NCBI RefSeq assembly: GCF_030247655.1
Contig: NZ_JAOTRZ010000009.1
Span: 1 to 37,200, forward strand
Reading direction: 5' to 3'
DNA length: 37,200 bases
DNA from: Trichlorobacter sp.
GTDB lineage: Bacteria; Desulfobacterota; Desulfuromonadia; Geobacterales; Pseudopelobacteraceae
A program made the translations under genes and the position numbers. Positions 19,820 through 28,459 of the stretch are shown piece after piece. Within the stretch, counting starts at the first letter, position 1. Each line of letters begins with the position of its first letter. Below the pieces are notes generated by a model, which searched no databases, had not been told where the DNA came from, and worked only from the letters and a program-made list of their open reading frames with translations.

Positions 19820-21291
19820 GTCGGGCTGAAACCTAAGCAGGTGTTCGTCCGTTGCTGAGCCTGAAAACTATGGAGCAGCCCCTCGCATTCCAGCACCAGT
19901 TGTTCCATGGTCTGATGACGGGCAGCCAACGCGATGCCGCCAACACTTACGGTACAGGCAATCGCCCCCTCAACAGCATTGATCCTGATTTCATGAGCCT
20001 TTTCCCGTATTCGTTCAGCAACCAACAGGGCGTCGGAAAGCTCTGATTCAGCCAGCAGGATAGCAAAAGAGTCTTTGCCGACCCGACCGATCAGGTCTGT
20101 GGTGCGTACCGACGCGCGACAGATCTCGGCCAGTTGCTGCATATACTGGTTGCCAGCCGGATAGCCAAACTGGTCATTGACCTCTTTGAACCGGTCGATA
20201 TCCACAATCAGCAGGGTCATGGCACGTCCATAGCGCAGTGCAGCCGCAATATCACGATTCCCCAGCTCAAGTAGTATCTTGCGGTTGTACAGACCGGTGA
20301 TCCGGTCAGTTATGGCGTAGGTGTAGATTTCTTCTTCCAGCCTCTTTTGTCGGGAGATGTCTTCCATTACCCCGACAAAACGTGAGATGCCGTTGTGGTG
20401 ATTACGGATCGGCGCAATATGCAGATGCTGCCAGTAGCATTCTCCGTTCTTTTTCCGGTTCAGCAGTTCGCCGCTCCAGGCATAGCCCCGGCTGATGGTG
20501 CTCCACATGTTTTGGTACAGTTCAGGTGATGTCTGGCCTGATTTGAGGATGGCAGGGGTGCAGCCGATCAACTCTTCTGCAGCATAGCCGGTCATCTCTT
20601 CCACCCGGTCACTGACATGCTCAATAACGCCCTCGGTGTCGGTCACCAGAATCAGGTTGGGTGACTGGTTCATGGCGGCAAAGAAACGGGCAACCTGTAT
20701 CTCTTTGTGCATCCGGGGCGAAAGGTCCTGGGCCAGAAATACCAGGTAGGTGTCTTTCTCCTGCTTGACCAGGCTCAGGTGAGCCTGTATCCAGCGTTCG
20801 CGCTTGTCAATCGTCACGGTAATGTCGCGGCGGCTCTCCCGCCCGGTCTCAATCACCTCGTCTGCCATGGCAAGCAGCCCTGAATCACGCCACCAATCAA
20901 CGTGTCTGAAATTACCCCTGCAGCCGTCCCAGGTTGGACAACCCATCAGGCGGGTCATGGCCATGTTTTTATGGATACATTCGCCAGTGGTGCGAAAGGT
21001 GGCAATGGCTACACCGCTCATCTTATTGATGGGATGCAGGGCAAAAGCCTCGTCGCTGCCACCGGACTTGAGTTGGGTCAACCTGAAGTTGTTGAGAAAA
21101 CGGTAACTTTTGTCGGCCTTATCAAAATAGATTGGATAACCGGCTGCCTGGAGATGGTTCAGGTAGCGGTAGATGGTACGTACCCCGACATGAAAGTCCT
21201 GCGCCAGCTGCTCTGGATTCAGTTGTTCTCCAGTGTCAAGCCGTTTCAGTATGGCAGTGAGTGCGTCGATTTTATTGGCGTACTTATACAT
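19816..21291 (-). CDS. HTH-PAS-PAS protein with degenerate GGDEF domain
   Basis: This is a 491-residue protein. Residues 1-70 form a winged helix-turn-helix of the HTH_11/DeoR-like kind (LDTGEQLNPEQLAQDFHVGV then RTIYRYLNHLQAAGYPI). One PAS-like region lies at about 85-195 and a clear PAS/PAC at about 205-320 (ending VMEDISRQKRLEEE). The GGDEF-type domain (about 325-480) begins TDRITGLYNRK and has IVDIDRFKEVND, but its signature is GKDSF (405-409) in place of GGDEF, so GTP cyclisation is unlikely. An RxxD site (RTTD, 396-399) stands at the proper five-residue distance. The simplest reading is a DNA-binding regulator that may bind c-di-GMP; this is inference. AAAGGA lies about 14 bases before the ATG, which is further than ideal, but the HTH fits a start here. 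It is the first gene of the operon. Confidence 0.88.
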   Translation of the reverse strand: MYKYANKIDALTAILKRLDTGEQLNPEQLAQDFHVGVRTIYRYLNHLQAAGYPIYFDKADKSYRFLNNFRLTQLKSGGSDEAFALHPINKMSGVAIATFRTTGECIHKNMAMTRLMGCPTWDGCRGNFRHVDWWRDSGLLAMADEVIETGRESRRDITVTIDKRERWIQAHLSLVKQEKDTYLVFLAQDLSPRMHKEIQVARFFAAMNQSPNLILVTDTEGVIEHVSDRVEEMTGYAAEELIGCTPAILKSGQTSPELYQNMWSTISRGYAWSGELLNRKKNGECYWQHLHIAPIRNHHNGISRFVGVMEDISRQKRLEEEIYTYAITDRITGLYNRKILLELGNRDIAAALRYGRAMTLLIVDIDRFKEVNDQFGYPAGNQYMQQLAEICRASVRTTDLIGRVGKDSFAILLAESELSDALLVAERIREKAHEIRINAVEGAIACTVSVGGIALAARHQTMEQLVLECEGLLHSFQAQQRTNTCLGFSPT

Positions 21292-21383
21292 AAAAAAGGG
21301 CGTTGTCCTTTGGATATGCAGAATTTTTGATGTAGTTGCAGGGGAATTGTCCTGATTTTATCGGATAGCTATACCAGACTTCG

Positions 21384-21401
21384 GTGACAGGTGTCTGTCA
21401 C
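21384..21401. promoter_or_regulatory. Perfect inverted repeat, possible operator
   Basis: GTGACAG (21384-21390) and CTGTCAC (21395-21401) form a perfect 7-bp inverted repeat around GTGT. It lies in the 253-base region between the divergent HTH-PAS-GGDEF gene and the large unknown gene, about 90 bases from the former's start. Its symmetry suits a dimeric regulator; the adjacent HTH protein is the obvious candidate, though this is only a guess from position. Confidence 0.5.
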
Positions 21402-21506
21402 TTTGAAAAAGGTTGTTTAAAATAATCTTATTTTTTCGGTGATCCTGTTCAAAATTCACCTGATTGTCACCTGCTTAGCGCAGTTCCGACATACTGAAGG
21501 CGTACG

Positions 21507-21533
21507 GTTGTCTCATTTGATTCTTCAGACAAC
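21507..21533 (+). promoter_or_regulatory. Leader hairpin before the lipid-cluster operon
   Basis: GTTGTCT (21507-21513) pairs with AGACAAC (21527-21533) around a 13-base loop. The hairpin ends three bases before the GAGG ribosome site (21536-21539) of the first gene of the cluster, so it could influence translation or be an operator. There is no T-run, so it is not a terminator. Confidence 0.35.
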
Positions 21534-21544
21534 ATGAGGCCCCG

Positions 21545-23995
21545 ATGCCGGAATCACTGTGTTCACGGTACACAAAATTCAGCAGAGAACCCAGGCTGGA
21601 TCATGACACGATCCTTCATGCCCTGACCCTGATTGGGGTCAATCTTGACCGGCCGGACGGGCTGGCAACTACGCTACCATTTTCCGCCGGGGATGTGACT
21701 GCCGGGTCTGAAAGCGAGCTACAGGCGGTGGTGGCCGGGGGCAGGCAGCAGGTTGATCTGCCGCTGATCATTGAGCAATCAAACTACTTTGCCAACATGA
21801 TGAAGCGGGCCGCATCAGGCGAAACCTCCCAGCGGGCGGTGGCAGATCTGGAGCGTTTTCTGGCCGACAACAGCAGCAATGTCTGGGAAAACAGCTGGGT
21901 CCGTTTCCCGCTCAAGCGGCTTTCAGCCTATGCACGCCAGGTGCTCGACCAGGATCTGCTGGCAGACAAGCAGAATCCGGCGGCAGGACAGCGGGCAGAT
22001 TCGGCACGTTTCTTCTTCCATGCAGCGGATGGCACGGTCATGCTGCGTCTGCCGATCAGCTACCTGATCAAGCTGGCCCTGGCTGACCTGATCGGATCTC
22101 AGCAGATCCTGCCGGACCTGATCCGCCAGACCGGAATCCGCTTGCTGGGGCACTACCTGAACGACAATACCTCGCCGGAGACCTTTTCCTTTAATGTGGT
22201 TTCCCTGACTCCCCGCAACGGCATGGGGGCGGCCATTGCCCGGGAAACCGCCATCCGCTTTCTAATGACCCAACTGTTGCTCCAGTACGCCAATCAGGCC
22301 TTTGGTCTCAGCGAACATGGCCAGCAGGCCATGGCCTATTTCGCCCCGCATCCGCCGGTACGGCAGAAGGAGCTGAACGAGCATATCCCGGACAGCTTCT
22401 ACCGGGAGCTGTTCATGAGCCCCTGCCTGTCCGGCTGGGACCGGGGTGAGGACAAGTTTCGTTATATGCAGCTTTGCCATCAGGTGCTGTCCCGCAGTCA
22501 ACTCAACGCCGTGGCCAAGCTGCGCGATGCCGGGATCATCCTCAACAATCTGGTGGTGCTGCCCAATGTTTCCAATGTCAGCCTGGCCAACAACGGCACC
22601 CATATCAGCATCGGCAGCCGCAGGCTGACTGCGGCCCTGCAGGACAGCGGATCGGGCTTCAAGGCGGTTCACGAAAAGCTGCTGGGTGATCTGACCATCA
22701 AGATCAGTGAGCATTTTCTGCCGTTATTTGTCGGGACCTATACGGCTGCCCCGTTCCGGCTGGCTTTCAGTGATTTCCATCCTGAAAAGGCACTGGGGTT
22801 CCTGCCCCATGAACTTGATTACACCCATCTGCGGATGGTGTGGCGGCGCTGGCGCAAAAAAGCGGATATCTCCATCTTTGGCCAATCGATCACGCCGTTT
22901 GGTCCTCCGGCCCTGGATTCGTTCATCAGCCGGTCCTTTGGCCTGAAAGGTGATTTTGTACCGGATTACCGTCTGGTGGACTACCTGGTCTGCCTGCTCT
23001 CAACCGACCGCAGCCCGGCCCTGAACGGCCAGCTCGGCAACACCGATCTGCTGCGGCGGGATCTGGCTGATATGGGTGTTTTTGATGAGCAGATGTCGGT
23101 CTACCTGCTCTATAAACAGCGTGAATTCGCCAAAATGGGTTTTTCCGGCTTTGAAGGTCGCCACTACAGCCTGTTTCCAACCTTTGGCGGAGATATGGGG
23201 CGTGCGGCTGACCTGCAGACCCTGATCACGGCCCTGGCCTACAAGTATATGGCTGAAGGGGTTGATCATCAGGGCATACCGGATGACCCGTCTCTGGAGA
23301 GTGAGCGGCGCCAGATCTTTTTTGGTGCAGCCATCGGCCTGCCCACCTTCTTTGTCAGCAAGGATACTGCCAACAGCTTCCTGGGCCGGATCATCGGCAA
23401 GACCCAGGGGGTACGTCCCAGTAAACGCTATCCCGGCTATCTGCGGGTCCAGATCCATGAATACCGGCTGGCACTGCTGCGGACCCTGCGGGAGGATGGG
23501 GCTGAGCTGATCGAGCAGATGGGGCTGCAGGATACCATTGCCGATCTTGCATGTCGGCTGAGAGAGCCGGAGCAGTATGCTGCCAGCGGCCGCCTGACAG
23601 GTGGCATCCTTGAACAGCTGGGCAGCAGATCCGCCCTGAACACCGAGGCCCGTGACTTTAATAGCGGCGCTGAAGAGTACTATCGCACCACCCTGCGCAG
23701 ACATCAGATGGCCGAGGCTTTTGAGCTGTTGCAGGGGGAATGTCGCCTGCTTGACCAACAGGTGGCAGAGCTGGATGAACCGTTGCGTAAGGCGTTGCTG
23801 CTGGTCCTGCAGGGGCAGGGGGCGGATCAGTGTATGACACTGATCCGGCAGGATATCCTGCAGGAAAAGGCCGATATCCCGACCCTGCAGCGCCTGATGA
23901 ACCTGCTGCTGGTAAAGGTGCATCATGATCAGCAGCAGACCATGACCGGAAGGAGTGAACCGGATGCTGCAGCACCAGTATATCGAGCGGGATAG
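21545..23995 (+). CDS. Large protein of unknown function, first gene of lipid/glycan cluster
   Basis: I do not recognise this 816-residue protein. It has no signal peptide and no evident membrane helix. Visible features are a conserved-looking core rich in aromatic and charged residues, such as FRLAFSDFHPEKALGFLPHE and FVPDYRLVDYLVCLLSTDRS, a Gly-rich FPTFGGDMGRAADLQ segment, and a C-terminal helical part with many Leu and Gln. Histidine and arginine clusters (HELDYTHLRMVWRRWRKK) could be catalytic or bind phosphate groups, but no known motif fits. The start ATG has GAGG five bases upstream. The gene's end overlaps the phosphatidylserine decarboxylase homologue by 32 bases, so translation of the two is coupled and a shared pathway is likely. 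Confidence 0.8.
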   Translation: MPESLCSRYTKFSREPRLDHDTILHALTLIGVNLDRPDGLATTLPFSAGDVTAGSESELQAVVAGGRQQVDLPLIIEQSNYFANMMKRAASGETSQRAVADLERFLADNSSNVWENSWVRFPLKRLSAYARQVLDQDLLADKQNPAAGQRADSARFFFHAADGTVMLRLPISYLIKLALADLIGSQQILPDLIRQTGIRLLGHYLNDNTSPETFSFNVVSLTPRNGMGAAIARETAIRFLMTQLLLQYANQAFGLSEHGQQAMAYFAPHPPVRQKELNEHIPDSFYRELFMSPCLSGWDRGEDKFRYMQLCHQVLSRSQLNAVAKLRDAGIILNNLVVLPNVSNVSLANNGTHISIGSRRLTAALQDSGSGFKAVHEKLLGDLTIKISEHFLPLFVGTYTAAPFRLAFSDFHPEKALGFLPHELDYTHLRMVWRRWRKKADISIFGQSITPFGPPALDSFISRSFGLKGDFVPDYRLVDYLVCLLSTDRSPALNGQLGNTDLLRRDLADMGVFDEQMSVYLLYKQREFAKMGFSGFEGRHYSLFPTFGGDMGRAADLQTLITALAYKYMAEGVDHQGIPDDPSLESERRQIFFGAAIGLPTFFVSKDTANSFLGRIIGKTQGVRPSKRYPGYLRVQIHEYRLALLRTLREDGAELIEQMGLQDTIADLACRLREPEQYAASGRLTGGILEQLGSRSALNTEARDFNSGAEEYYRTTLRRHQMAEAFELLQGECRLLDQQVAELDEPLRKALLLVLQGQGADQCMTLIRQDILQEKADIPTLQRLMNLLLVKVHHDQQQTMTGRSEPDAAAPVYRAG

Positions 23996-24953
23996 CGGCG
24001 CAGTGGTCACCGAGCAGCTGCTGGGTGACCGGATGGTGCAACTGCTCTACCATCAGGTCCGGGAAAACAGCACGGCGCTGTTCCGTCTCTTGACCAGCAG
24101 CTGGTCATCCCAGGTGCTGGGAGCGGTCAATTTTGATCGTCCATTGTTGAACCGTCAGGGCTTTGCTGCCTGCTGCGGCATTGACCTTGAAGAATGCCTT
24201 GATCCGCCGCACACGCTGGATACGGCACGCAAGGTCTTTGAACGCAGGATCAGGTACGAACAGTGCCGCCCGATGCCGGATGATCCGGCTGCGGTAGTCT
24301 CCCCGGCTGATGCACGGGTGATCGTCGGTTCGCTGCAGGAGACAGAGCTGTTCTTTCTGAAGGATAAGTTTTTCAGCTTTGAAGAGCTGATCGGCCCTGA
24401 ACGCAGCTTCTGGCGCCATCGTTTCGCAAACGGTGATTTTGCCCTGTTCCGCCTAACCCCGGACAAGTACCACTACAACCATCTCCCGGTCAGCGGCAAG
24501 GTGGTTGACTTCTACAGCATTGACGGCGCCTACCACTGCTGCAACCCAACCGCCGTGGTCAGCATGGTCACCCCCTATTCCAAGAACAAGCGGGTGGTGA
24601 CCCTGATCGACACCGATGTTGAAGCGGGCAGCCGGGTCGGGCTGGTGGCGATGGTGGAGGTGGTGGCATTGATGATCGGTGATATCCTACAGGCCTACAG
24701 CCACCAGGGCTATGATGACCCGCAACAGGTCAGGGTTGGTATGTTTCTGCAAAAGGGGCAACCCAAGAGCCTCTACCGCCCCGGCAGCAGCACCGATATC
24801 CTGCTTTTCCAGCCCAATAGGGTCTGCTTTTCCGCAGACCTGCTGCAGAATCAGCGGCGTAGCGGAGTCGTCAGCCGCTTTACGCAGGGGTTTGAAAAAC
24901 CACTGGTGGAGACCGATATCAGGGTGCGTTCGCTGCTGGCACTGAAGAACTGA
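23964..24953 (+). CDS. Phosphatidylserine decarboxylase family protein
   Basis: This 329-residue protein belongs to the pyruvoyl-dependent phosphatidylserine decarboxylases, which cut themselves to make a pyruvoyl cofactor and convert PS to PE at the membrane. The catalytic triad positions are visible: Asp in SPADARV, His in YHYNHLPVSG, and the Ser of the self-cleavage site in PGSSTDILLF (GSST at 274-277, where E. coli has LGST). It is longer at the N-terminus than the short PSD type. I chose ATG 23964 because AGGAG lies 8 bases before it; an in-frame GTG at 23955 lacks a spaced ribosome site. In this cluster the enzyme may decarboxylate a phospholipid other than ordinary PS; the substrate is not shown by the sequence. 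Confidence 0.88.
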   Translation: MLQHQYIERDSGAVVTEQLLGDRMVQLLYHQVRENSTALFRLLTSSWSSQVLGAVNFDRPLLNRQGFAACCGIDLEECLDPPHTLDTARKVFERRIRYEQCRPMPDDPAAVVSPADARVIVGSLQETELFFLKDKFFSFEELIGPERSFWRHRFANGDFALFRLTPDKYHYNHLPVSGKVVDFYSIDGAYHCCNPTAVVSMVTPYSKNKRVVTLIDTDVEAGSRVGLVAMVEVVALMIGDILQAYSHQGYDDPQQVRVGMFLQKGQPKSLYRPGSSTDILLFQPNRVCFSADLLQNQRRSGVVSRFTQGFEKPLVETDIRVRSLLALKN

Positions 24954-24968
24954 CAGGGTGATATGATC

Positions 24969-27422
24969 ATGAAGACCTTTAAAGTAGACCTGCACGTCCA
25001 TTCCAGCTATTCCAACAAGCCGACCTATTGGGCCATGCGCAAATTCAACTGCCCGGAGAGCTACACCTCGCCCAGGCAGCTCTACCAGATCGCCCTGGCG
25101 CGGGGGATGGATTACGTCACCATCACCGACCATAACGCCATCGGTGGGGCACTGGAGATCGCCCATCTCCCCAATGCCTTCATCAGCGCCGAGATAACCA
25201 CCCACTTTCCTGAAAACGGCTGTAAGGTCCATCTGGTAGTGCTGCATATCTCCGAGGCCCAGTTCAGTCAGATCATGGCGCTGCGTAAAAATGTCTATGA
25301 GCTGACAACCTACCTCAATCAGGAGCGGATCGCCCATTTTCTGGCCCACCCGCTCTATGCCCAGAACGATAAGCTGACCGTGGAGATTATTGAAAAATGT
25401 CTGTTGCTGTTTTCGGTTTTCGAGATCCGGAACGGCTGCCGGGCCAGCCGGTTCAACAGCTTTACCACGACACTGGTGGGAACCCTGACCCAGTCGTTGA
25501 TCGAGCGGTTGGCTGATAAACACAACTTGGCACCTTTGGGTGACGAACCGCACCGTAAGGGGGTGGTGGGTGGTTCCGATGACCACGGCGGCCTGTTCAT
25601 TGCCCGGGCCCATACCTGCAGCCACCACGGCGAGGATCTTGATGCTTTTCTTGATGCGGTTCGGGAAGGCGGCACCTGGGCAGAGGGGGAACATGGCGGG
25701 CCGCTGACCATGGCCCATAGCCTCTATGGTGTGGCTCACAGCTTCTATCGTGAGCGTTTCGGCGAGCGCAGACGGAGCGCCACCCCCTTTGTCAGCGTCC
25801 TGCTGGACCGTTTTTTTAATCTGGGCACGGACAAAGGTTCCTTTGTGGAAAAAATCAGGTTGTTTGTGCTGAAGAATCTGCCGGAAAAACGTTCATCACG
25901 GGAGCTTGGCTTTGAAGAACTGCTGGACAGCGAGGCCCGGCAGCTGCTCAATGACACCGCCTTTCTGGAAGGGATCAAGGGTGCCGACCTGAACCAGAAG
26001 ATCTTTATGGTCACCAGCCGGTTGGTGAACCGGATTCTGTACCAGTACACCAACCGCTTCATGTCGCTTTCCATGCAGGCCGGTTTTTTTGATTACCTCA
26101 ACACAGCAGGCACCATCGGTCTGGTACATCTGCTGATCTCCCCCTACTACCTGGCCTTTCATCATCAGCACAAGGGCAAGGAGCTGATCCGTGATATTGC
26201 AGAGCGGTTGCCGGAGATCCCGTTTCCGCCTGTGGAGGAGAAGATCGCCCTGTTCACCGATACGCTGGATGAGATCAACGGCGTGGCCATGACGATCCGG
26301 CGTCTGATCAGGACTGCCCAGGAGCGCGGGATCAGCCTGACCGTGATCACCTCCGGCGATGGCAGCCAGGCGGCACCTGCCGGGGTGAAACAGTTCCAGG
26401 CGGTGGGTGACTTTGTGCTGCCTGAGTATCCCGAGTTGAAGCTCAGCTTCCCGCCGATTCTGGATGTGCTGAACTACATTGAGAAAGAGGGGATCACCCG
26501 TATCCATGTCAGTACTCCCGGTACGGTTGGCCTGCTGGGGCTTCTGATCGCCCGGCTGATGAATATTCCTGTTGCCGGCACCTATCATACTGAAATTCCA
26601 CCATACGTGCGTCGTCTTGCCGATGACGAATTCCTGGAACAGGTTGCCTGGAACTATATGATCTGGTTCTACAACCAGATGGAAGAAGTCATGGTGCCTT
26701 CAGCCAGCACGCGTGAACAGCTGCTCTCCCATGGTCTGCCGCTGGAGAAGATGAAGCCGCTGCCGCGCTGGGTCGATATGGCACAGTTTTCGCCTGACAA
26801 AAGGGTTGAGCGCTTCTGGCTTGAGCGTGGTCTCAGCGCCAGGACCACCCTGCTCTATGTTGGCCGGGTCTCGCGGGAAAAGGCATTGGATCTGCTGGTG
26901 GAGAGCTTTTGCAGGCTGGTTGATGAAGGTGCGGAGCTCGGTCTGGCGGTGGTTGGCGACGGTCCTCACCGCGAAGAGATGGAGGCAGCCCTTGTTGGCT
27001 ATCCGGTGCTGTTTACCGGTTATTTGCAGGGGGAAGAGCTGCAGCGGGCCTATGCCTCGGCAGACCTGTTCGTCTTCCCCAGCGCCACCGACACCTTCGG
27101 CAACGTCGTGCTGGAGGCCCAGGCTTCGGGGGTGCCGGTGATTGTCTCAGATGCAGGTGGCCCCCGTGAGCTGATGCTTAGCGGTGAGACCGGCATGGTG
27201 TTCAGTGCCGGTAACCAGGATGAACTGACCGGAGCAATCCGCAGTATGACTACCAATCGCCTGATTCTCTCCCTGATGGGAGAGAATGCCCGGAGTTTTG
27301 TGCTGGCAAAGGCACCACACGCATCAGATACCTATAGCACCATCCTGCAGCCCGGTCTCAGGACGGAGGCCGGTTATTCCACCTTGGGGGAGAATCCATG
27401 TCCGCAGCCCTGTTCCTGTTGA
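24969..27422 (+). CDS. PHP-domain / glycosyltransferase family 4 fusion
   Basis: This is an 817-residue two-part protein. The N-terminal part (about residues 1-250) is a PHP metal-dependent phosphoesterase domain: DLHVHSSYS, TITDHN, and GGSDDHGG supply metal-binding His and Asp residues. The C-terminal part (about 430-800) is a GT4-type glycosyltransferase with GTYHTEIP, LLYVGRVSREKALD, VVGDGPHREEME and the nucleotide-sugar E-x7-E region in PSATDTFGNVVLEAQASGVP. No membrane segment is clear. ATG 24969 is preferred over ATG 24963, because AGGGTG lies 8 bases before the former and only 2 before the latter. The fusion could transfer a sugar to a lipid and remove a phosphate in one pathway. It overlaps the next gene by 25 bases. 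Confidence 0.9.
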   Translation: MKTFKVDLHVHSSYSNKPTYWAMRKFNCPESYTSPRQLYQIALARGMDYVTITDHNAIGGALEIAHLPNAFISAEITTHFPENGCKVHLVVLHISEAQFSQIMALRKNVYELTTYLNQERIAHFLAHPLYAQNDKLTVEIIEKCLLLFSVFEIRNGCRASRFNSFTTTLVGTLTQSLIERLADKHNLAPLGDEPHRKGVVGGSDDHGGLFIARAHTCSHHGEDLDAFLDAVREGGTWAEGEHGGPLTMAHSLYGVAHSFYRERFGERRRSATPFVSVLLDRFFNLGTDKGSFVEKIRLFVLKNLPEKRSSRELGFEELLDSEARQLLNDTAFLEGIKGADLNQKIFMVTSRLVNRILYQYTNRFMSLSMQAGFFDYLNTAGTIGLVHLLISPYYLAFHHQHKGKELIRDIAERLPEIPFPPVEEKIALFTDTLDEINGVAMTIRRLIRTAQERGISLTVITSGDGSQAAPAGVKQFQAVGDFVLPEYPELKLSFPPILDVLNYIEKEGITRIHVSTPGTVGLLGLLIARLMNIPVAGTYHTEIPPYVRRLADDEFLEQVAWNYMIWFYNQMEEVMVPSASTREQLLSHGLPLEKMKPLPRWVDMAQFSPDKRVERFWLERGLSARTTLLYVGRVSREKALDLLVESFCRLVDEGAELGLAVVGDGPHREEMEAALVGYPVLFTGYLQGEELQRAYASADLFVFPSATDTFGNVVLEAQASGVPVIVSDAGGPRELMLSGETGMVFSAGNQDELTGAIRSMTTNRLILSLMGENARSFVLAKAPHASDTYSTILQPGLRTEAGYSTLGENPCPQPCSC

Positions 27423-28453
27423 TTGCAACATTCCTGCTCGGCGCCTACCTCTGGTGGGGCTTTCTATTTTTACCGGCTGAACGTTGGCAGATCGTTGCCG
27501 CGGTGCCGATAGCAAAAGATCCCCATGGCAACGGCTGGCAGGGTATCAACGTTACCTGGTACGGCCTTCTTACCGCCAACGCCTATCTGGTGGCTGTGGC
27601 GGTGCTGCTGGTGCTGCTGGGATCGGTGGGTGTGCCTCCCCTCACAACCGCCATCCTGGCAGCTGCCATGCTTTGCTGCTGCGTACCTGCCTCACGGCTG
27701 GTGGCGCGGATCGTGGAGAAAAAGGCCCACACCTTTACCGTTGGCGGGGCGGTCTTTGTGGGGATCATCATCACCCCGTTGCTGATCAGCCTGCTGAACC
27801 GGCTGGTAGGTCCGCAGCTGGGCTTTCAGATTCCGGTTATGGCAGCCTATGCCGCCATTGCGATCGCCTATGCCTTTGGTGAGGGGCTGGGACGGCTGGC
27901 CTGCATCAGCTTCGGCTGCTGCTACGGCAAACCGGTTGACTCCGGTTCTAGTCTGCTGTCGCGTCTCTTCAGCGGACGCGGCTTTGTGTTTCAGGGCAGC
28001 ACCAAGAAGGTTGCCTATGCAGGGGATATGGAGGGGGTTGAGGTTATTCCGGTCCAGGCACTAACTGCGGTGCTCTACACCGTCTGCGGTCTGCTGGCAA
28101 CCGCGCTGTTTCTTGCCTCCCACCATGCTGCTGCCTTTCTGCTGGCCACCACGGTTACACAGGGCTGGCGTTCTTTTTCAGAAACCATGCGGGCTGATTA
28201 CCGCGGAGAAGGCCGGATCTCTGCCTATCAGATCATGGGAATTGTTGGCGTGCTCTATGCCTTTGCCATGGTCTGGCTGCTGGGGGGCGACGTAAGCGCA
28301 CCTGCTCAACTCGCTGCAGGACTAAAAAGCATCTGGAGCCCGGCCCAGATCCTGTTTCTGCAGGGAATCTGGTGCATCATCTTCTTCTACACCGGGCGCA
28401 GCACCGTTACCGGGGCAACGCTCAGCTTTCATGTCCACCATGACCGGGTCTGA
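27398..28453 (+). CDS. Lgt-like (prolipoprotein diacylglyceryl transferase family) membrane protein
   Basis: This 351-residue protein has about seven hydrophobic helices and motifs of the Lgt family: GLGRLACISFGCCYGKP, which corresponds to the Lgt GRxGCFxxGCCYG signature, and SETMRADYRGEGRISAYQ, which matches the conserved region with the catalytic Arg. Lgt moves diacylglyceryl from phosphatidylglycerol to the Cys of prolipoproteins. Its placement in a lipid/glycan cluster, away from known lipoprotein-processing genes, suggests a paralogue that transfers a lipid group to another acceptor; this is inference. A strong GGGGGAG site 6 bases before the ATG supports the start, which overlaps the preceding gene by 25 bases. 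Confidence 0.82.
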   Translation: MSAALFLLIATFLLGAYLWWGFLFLPAERWQIVAAVPIAKDPHGNGWQGINVTWYGLLTANAYLVAVAVLLVLLGSVGVPPLTTAILAAAMLCCCVPASRLVARIVEKKAHTFTVGGAVFVGIIITPLLISLLNRLVGPQLGFQIPVMAAYAAIAIAYAFGEGLGRLACISFGCCYGKPVDSGSSLLSRLFSGRGFVFQGSTKKVAYAGDMEGVEVIPVQALTAVLYTVCGLLATALFLASHHAAAFLLATTVTQGWRSFSETMRADYRGEGRISAYQIMGIVGVLYAFAMVWLLGGDVSAPAQLAAGLKSIWSPAQILFLQGIWCIIFFYTGRSTVTGATLSFHVHHDRV

Positions 28454-28459
28454 TGCGGC

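Noticed and set aside
23000-25739. Long minus-strand reading frames of 336 and 350 residues (23000-24010 and 24687-25739)
   Set aside because: They lie wholly opposite well-supported genes, match no family pattern and have Gln/His-rich shadow-type composition.
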